From Azoarcus sp. (GTDB lineage: Bacteria > Pseudomonadota > Gammaproteobacteria > Burkholderiales > Rhodocyclaceae): a stretch of 44,167 nucleotides of DNA. Every line of letters starts with the position of its first letter. The first letter of the stretch is position 1. Below the pieces are notes generated by a model. The model searched no databases. It was not told where the DNA came from and saw only the letters and a list, made by a program, of their open reading frames with translations. The position numbers and the translations under genes were made by a program. Location of the stretch: contig JAUSOD010000085.1 of assembly GCA_030656215.1 (NCBI GenBank), forward strand, positions 1 through 44,167, written 5' to 3'. This document shows, piece after piece, positions 40,397 through 44,167 of this stretch.

Positions 40397-40437
40397 GGTG
40401 GGCGAACCGGACTCCGCGGATCGCCCACCACTTTTTT
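40397..40437 (+). terminator. Rho-independent terminator of the liv operon
   Basis: Arms ggtgggcga (40397-40405) and tcgcccacc (40421-40429) are followed after two bases by a run of six T. It separates the importer operon from the SDR gene. Confidence 0.85.
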
Positions 40438-40467
40438 CATGCCGGACAGGGAGTTGACGAGGTTCGA

Positions 40468-41172
40468 GTGATTTCATTTCCCCGGGGCGGATTGGCGGTG
40501 GTCGTGGGGGCGAGCGGTGCGCTCGGCAAGGCGCTGGCCGACGGACTCGAGGCCGGTGGCCACTTTGACGAGGTGATCCGCCTCGGACGCCACACCACGC
40601 CGGCGCTCGATCTGCTGGATGAAGAGTCGATCGAACAGGCCGTCAAGGTGCTGTCCGGGCGTCCGGCACCCCTGCGACTGGTGATTGACGCCACTGGTTT
40701 TCTTCATGGCGAAGGCATGCAGCCCGAACGGAGCTGGAAGCATCTCGATCCGGTACACCTGGCCCATTCCTTCGCCATCAACGCGATTGGTCCGGCGCTG
40801 TTGATGAAGCACTTTCTGCCGCGGCTCGCGCGCGATGGCAAGTCCCTGTTCGCCAGCCTGTCGGCGCGGGTGGGCAGCATCGGCGACAACCGGTTGGGCG
40901 GATGGTACGGATATCGCGCGTCGAAGGCGGCGCTCAATCAGTTGCTGCATACGGCTGCGGTCGAACTCGGGCGCAGCCACCCCGCCGCGGTCTGCACTGC
41001 GCTACATCCGGGTACGGTCGAGTCTTCACTGTCCGCCCCATTCGCCCGCACCGGACTTGAGGTCCAGTCTCCGGTGCTGGCCGCGGAACGTCTGTTGGCG
41101 GTGATGGATACACTGACTGCTGCCGAATCCGGCGGGTTCTTCGATCACCGGGGCAGGGAGATTCCTTGGTAG
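40468..41172 (+). CDS. short-chain dehydrogenase/reductase
   Basis: The 234-residue protein has the Rossmann motif GASGALGKAL (14-23), NAIG (Asn105), Ser in SLSARVGS, and the catalytic Y149-x3-K153 in YGYRASKAAL. It is an NAD(P)-dependent oxidoreductase resembling cell-to-cell C-factor-type SDRs. The start is GTG 40468 with GAGG upstream. The substrate is unknown. A PAS-EAL gene follows 40 bases later. Confidence 0.9.
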   Translation: MISFPRGGLAVVVGASGALGKALADGLEAGGHFDEVIRLGRHTTPALDLLDEESIEQAVKVLSGRPAPLRLVIDATGFLHGEGMQPERSWKHLDPVHLAHSFAINAIGPALLMKHFLPRLARDGKSLFASLSARVGSIGDNRLGGWYGYRASKAALNQLLHTAAVELGRSHPAAVCTALHPGTVESSLSAPFARTGLEVQSPVLAAERLLAVMDTLTAAESGGFFDHRGREIPW

Positions 41173-41212
41173 AGAATGAGCAGACTCTGAATAATTGAGT
41201 CGGGAGACGAGC

Positions 41213-43561
41213 ATGCAGGCAGGATTCATCAAGGCTGGCCGCTTTCCCACATGGATCCTGTTCGCGCTCGCATGCGTAGTTTCTGCCGGTGCCTTTGCCC
41301 AGCCCATGGCGCCCGAAGCAGGCCGGACCGATTACTGGCTGACCTTTTTTGCACTGACGACGCTGGTGCTGCCGCTGCTTGTGTTCTGGTGGGGGCAGCG
41401 CCGCCTGAAGGCCGAGCGCGCTCGTGCGTTGGCAAGCATGGTGGCGCTTTCGCTTAGCGAGGCGCGCTTTCGCAATCTGTTTGAACACACACCGGCGATC
41501 TCGGTGCAGGGCTACGACTCTCATCGCCGGGTCATCTACTGGAACAAGGCCAGCGAGCAGTTGTACGGCTATTCCGTGCGCGAGGCGCTCGGCCGCCAGC
41601 TCGAAGACCTGATCATTCCGGATGTCATGCGCGAAGGCGTCGTTGCCGCGGTGAATGGCTGGGTGGGGGGCGGGGCGGGGATCCCTGCGTCGGAACTGAC
41701 CCTCAGGCGTCGCGATGGATCGCCCGTTCATGTGTTCTCGAGCCACATCATGTTGCACACCGGTATCGGCGAACCGGAGATGTACTGCATCGACATCGAT
41801 CTGTCCGAACGCAAGCTTGCGGAGCAGCAGTTGCGCAAGTTCTCGCTTGCGGTCGAGCAAAGCCCGGCGAGCATCGTGATCACCGATCCGGACGGCAATG
41901 TCGAATACGTGAACGAGGCATTTGTCCGGACCACGGGCTACACCCTGGGGGAGGTGATCGGAAGGAACCCACGCATACTTCATTCGGGCAAGACCCCCCC
42001 AGAAACCTACACTGCGCTATGGGCCGCGGTGACGCGAGGACACGCGTGGAAGGGCGAGTTCATCAATCTGCGCAAGGATGGCACCGAGTACATCGAATCG
42101 GCTACCGTGACGCCCGTTCGCGAGGCGGATGGCCGGGTCAGCCATCTGCTCGCGATCAAGCAGGACATCACCGAGCAGAAGCGCGCCGAAGCGGAGATCA
42201 AACGCCTCTCCTATTACGATGCACTCACCGGATTGCCGAATCGCACCCTGCTGCTTGACCGGCTCGGACTGGTGCTTGCGGTGTCTCAGCGCCAGTCGCG
42301 CCAGGATGCGCTGATCCTGTTCAATATCGATCGCTTCAAGAACCTGAACGATGCCCGCGGACACGCGCTGGGCGACCTGTTGTTGCAGGAGGTGGGGCGA
42401 CGGATCGGCGGGCTTCTGCGTGAGGGTGACACGCTGGCGCGCCTCGCTGCCGACGAGTTTGCCGTTCTGTTGCAGGCGCTCGACGTCCATCGCGAAGATG
42501 CGAGCCGGCGCGCATTGTCGGTGGCCGAGAAAGTGCACGTCGCGCTGCGAGCGCCGTTTGTGCTCGGTGAGGAGACGGCCTCGATCACCGCCAGTATCGG
42601 AATCACGCTGTGTCCGGACGGGGCGTCGGACTCGCCGCAGGAGATCTTTCGGCGTGCGGATACGGCCCTGCATCGAGCCAAGGCTGCGGGCGGCAACCGC
42701 AGCGCCTTCTTCGAGGTCGCCATGGGCGAAATGGCGCAACAGAAGTTCAGGACGGAACGCGAACTCCGGACTGGGATCCCCGCCGGCGAGCTGCGCCTGT
42801 TTCTGCAGTCGCAGGTGGATGCGCAAGGCAGGGCGGTGGGTGCCGAGGCCCTGGTGCGCTGGCAGCATCCGGAGCGGGGGTTGCTTCCGCCCGGGGTGTT
42901 TGTGCCGGTTGCCGAGCAGTCGGACCTGATCTGCGAACTTGATGCCTGGATGCTGGCGGGTGCATGCCGGCTGATGGCGGAGCAGGAGTCGCTGGGCACT
43001 CCGCTGCGACTCTCGGTCAACGTCAGTCCCCGCCATTTTCGCCAGGCCGATTTCGTGTCATGGGTGCGCGACCTGATTGCCACCAGCGGCGTGGACCCGT
43101 CCTACCTCACGCTCGAGGTGACCGAGGGCTTGATGATCGACGACATCGACAGCGTGGTTGCCAAGATGACCGCACTGACCGCGCTCGGCATTCACTTCTC
43201 GGTCGATGACTTTGGTACCGGCTACTCGTCGCTGGCCTACCTGAAGCGATTGCCGATTCATGAACTCAAGATCGACCGCAGCTTCGTCCAGGATGCACCG
43301 TGCGATCCGGGTGATGCGGCGCTGGTCGACACCATCCTCGCCGTGGCCCGCAACCTGCACTTGCACGTGGTTGCCGAAGGCGTGGAAACGGCGGAGCAGG
43401 CCGCGTTCCTCAATGCCCGTTGCGCGGTGGTTCATCAGGGTTATCTGTATGGCAAACCGCAGCCGACAGAGGTCTGGCTTGCAGCCTGGCGGGACGAGAT
43501 CGATCGACGCAAGCAGGGAGACTTGAGCGGGACGGTCACGGTGGAGGACGCGCGGGGGTGA
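41213..43561 (+). CDS. PAS-PAS-GGDEF(degenerate)-EAL protein
   Basis: The 782-residue protein has an N-terminal signal-like helix (residues 12-30) and a second helix (44-60). Two PAS domains follow (about 82-200 and 210-325). The GGDEF domain has A-A-D-E-F at 412-416, and the EAL domain has E545-[11 protein letters not shown] and AEGVET. Both glycines of the cyclase motif are Ala, so cyclase activity is probably lost. The RxxD site (403-406) is kept, so the domain may sense GTP or c-di-GMP and regulate the EAL phosphodiesterase. ATG 41213 follows GGGAG; TTG 41195 is an alternative. Confidence 0.92.
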   Translation: MQAGFIKAGRFPTWILFALACVVSAGAFAQPMAPEAGRTDYWLTFFALTTLVLPLLVFWWGQRRLKAERARALASMVALSLSEARFRNLFEHTPAISVQGYDSHRRVIYWNKASEQLYGYSVREALGRQLEDLIIPDVMREGVVAAVNGWVGGGAGIPASELTLRRRDGSPVHVFSSHIMLHTGIGEPEMYCIDIDLSERKLAEQQLRKFSLAVEQSPASIVITDPDGNVEYVNEAFVRTTGYTLGEVIGRNPRILHSGKTPPETYTALWAAVTRGHAWKGEFINLRKDGTEYIESATVTPVREADGRVSHLLAIKQDITEQKRAEAEIKRLSYYDALTGLPNRTLLLDRLGLVLAVSQRQSRQDALILFNIDRFKNLNDARGHALGDLLLQEVGRRIGGLLREGDTLARLAADEFAVLLQALDVHREDASRRALSVAEKVHVALRAPFVLGEETASITASIGITLCPDGASDSPQEIFRRADTALHRAKAAGGNRSAFFEVAMGEMAQQKFRTERELRTGIPAGELRLFLQSQVDAQGRAVGAEALVRWQHPERGLLPPGVFVPVAEQSDLICELDAWMLAGACRLMAEQESLGTPLRLSVNVSPRHFRQADFVSWVRDLIATSGVDPSYLTLEVTEGLMIDDIDSVVAKMTALTALGIHFSVDDFGTGYSSLAYLKRLPIHELKIDRSFVQDAPCDPGDAALVDTILAVARNLHLHVVAEGVETAEQAAFLNARCAVVHQGYLYGKPQPTEVWLAAWRDEIDRRKQGDLSGTVTVEDARG

Positions 43562-43640
43562 GGCAGGCAGTGGGAAGGCTGGGCACGCAGCGGCGGCGGC
43601 AAGCGGCCGTGCCACCTTAGTGCATCGAGGTCGGGCGTGC

Positions 43641-43661
43641 ACGCTCATGGTGCATGAGCGT
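43641..43661. repeat. short inverted repeat
   Basis: Perfect 9-bp arms (acgctcatg / catgagcgt) flank a 3-base loop in the 190-base gap before the last gene. No T run is present, so it is an operator or weak terminator at most. Confidence 0.4.
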
Positions 43662-43751
43662 CATGGTCGGCCCGCGGTATTCGCCGGATTCGGTGGGATG
43701 ACGGTGAGCACGGACGACGGCACGCAGCTTGCGTGATCACCGCTTCCGGTC

Positions 43752-44167
43752 ATGGCTGTCAGTACGATGTTCGCAAACCTTCACCAGCTTTCTCATCACG
43801 CCGCGTGGCGTCGCCAACTCGAGATGTTGCTCGAGTCGGCGGGCGAGGGTATCTACGGTATCGATCTGGGCGGACGCTGCATCTTCATCAACGGTGCCGG
43901 TGCCGGCCTGCTCGGGTACGCAGCGGATGAAATGCTCGGCCGCAACATGCATTACCTGATTCATCATTCCCATTCGGACGAACGCCTGATGCCGGTGCAT
44001 GATTGCCGCATCTTCAATGCGTTCAGGGAAGGGCGCGGCTGTCGGGTGGATGACGAGGTGCTGTGGCGCAGGGATGGCACTTGCTTTGCTGCCGAGTATG
44101 CCTCCTACCCGATCCGCGACGGCGATGCGGTCGTGGGTGCGGTAGTGACTTTTTCCGACATCACCGC
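43752..44167 (+). CDS. PAS-domain sensor protein, N-terminal part (cut by window edge)
   Basis: An open frame from ATG 43752 runs to the window end (138 codons). It contains a PAS fold: MLLESAGEGIYGIDLGGRCI, GLLGYAADEMLGRNMHYLIH, DDEVLWRRDGTCFAAEYASY and VTFSDIT. This type of PAS domain commonly precedes further PAS, histidine kinase or c-di-GMP output domains; the output here lies beyond the window. No strong ribosome site was seen, and ATG 43767 is an alternative start. Confidence 0.85.
   Translation, partial: MAVSTMFANLHQLSHHAAWRRQLEMLLESAGEGIYGIDLGGRCIFINGAGAGLLGYAADEMLGRNMHYLIHHSHSDERLMPVHDCRIFNAFREGRGCRVDDEVLWRRDGTCFAAEYASYPIRDGDAVVGAVVTFSDIT

Overview
The window looks like a chromosomal segment of a GC-rich betaproteobacterium, most plausibly in the Rhodocyclales (Azoarcus/Thauera/Aromatoleum type). 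This is inferred from gene content and protein style: a Hox NAD-linked hydrogenase, an AdoCbl-dependent ribonucleotide reductase, a BenE-type benzoate transporter, several PAS/GGDEF/EAL proteins, DUF2189 proteins and a branched-chain-type ABC transporter. No rRNA, tRNA or CRISPR array was seen.

Layout. (1) 1-2580 is an accessory, lower-GC, gene-poor stretch. It holds the 3' end and terminal inverted repeat of an IS66 element, one odd Cys-rich lipoprotein, and a pair of ~105-bp direct repeats. It ends in a truncated glyoxalase (VOC) gene. (2) 2755-3555 is a class D beta-lactamase. (3) 3703-6579 (-) is nrdJ, a class II ribonucleotide reductase with an NrdR box upstream. (4) 6845-11937 (+) is a complete hoxFUYHW operon for a bidirectional NAD-reducing [NiFe] hydrogenase; its last gene overlaps the convergent benE tail to tail. 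(5) 11893-15048 (-) holds benE, an HDOD-domain gene and a His-rich CDF metal exporter. (6) 15127-20939 (-) is the most interesting block: promoter, cobalamin riboswitch, then DUF2796 (ZrgA-like), ExbB-like, DUF2149 (ExbD-like) and a Sec-exported, C-terminally anchored CobN, with the last three genes translationally coupled. (7) 21030-25375 (-) is a periplasmic-binding protein coupled to a Cache-PAS-PAS-GGDEF-EAL protein. (8) 25536-30232 holds two DUF2189 membrane proteins flanking a single-chain ACP / acyl-AMP ligase / PlsC acyltransferase. (9) 30251-35374 holds an alpha/beta hydrolase, metY, a YdcH/DUF465 protein, greB and htpG. (10) 35611-40437 is a five-gene branched-chain-type ABC importer operon with a clear terminator; its LivF-like ATPase has Arg for Lys in Walker A. 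(11) 40468 to the end holds an SDR, a PAS-PAS-(AADEF)-EAL protein and the start of another PAS sensor.

How the genes work together. Several parts point to cobalamin/cobalt economy. NrdJ needs adenosylcobalamin, and a cobalamin riboswitch controls a proton-channel-plus-exported-chelatase cassette followed by a divalent-cation exporter. The best candidate for an under-described system is that cassette: a CobN-type chelatase outside the cytoplasm, where it cannot use ATP from CobS/CobT, beside an ExbB/ExbD-like motor that could supply proton-motive force. It resembles in composition the HmuS-containing haem uptake operons of Bacteroidota, but is placed under B12 control.
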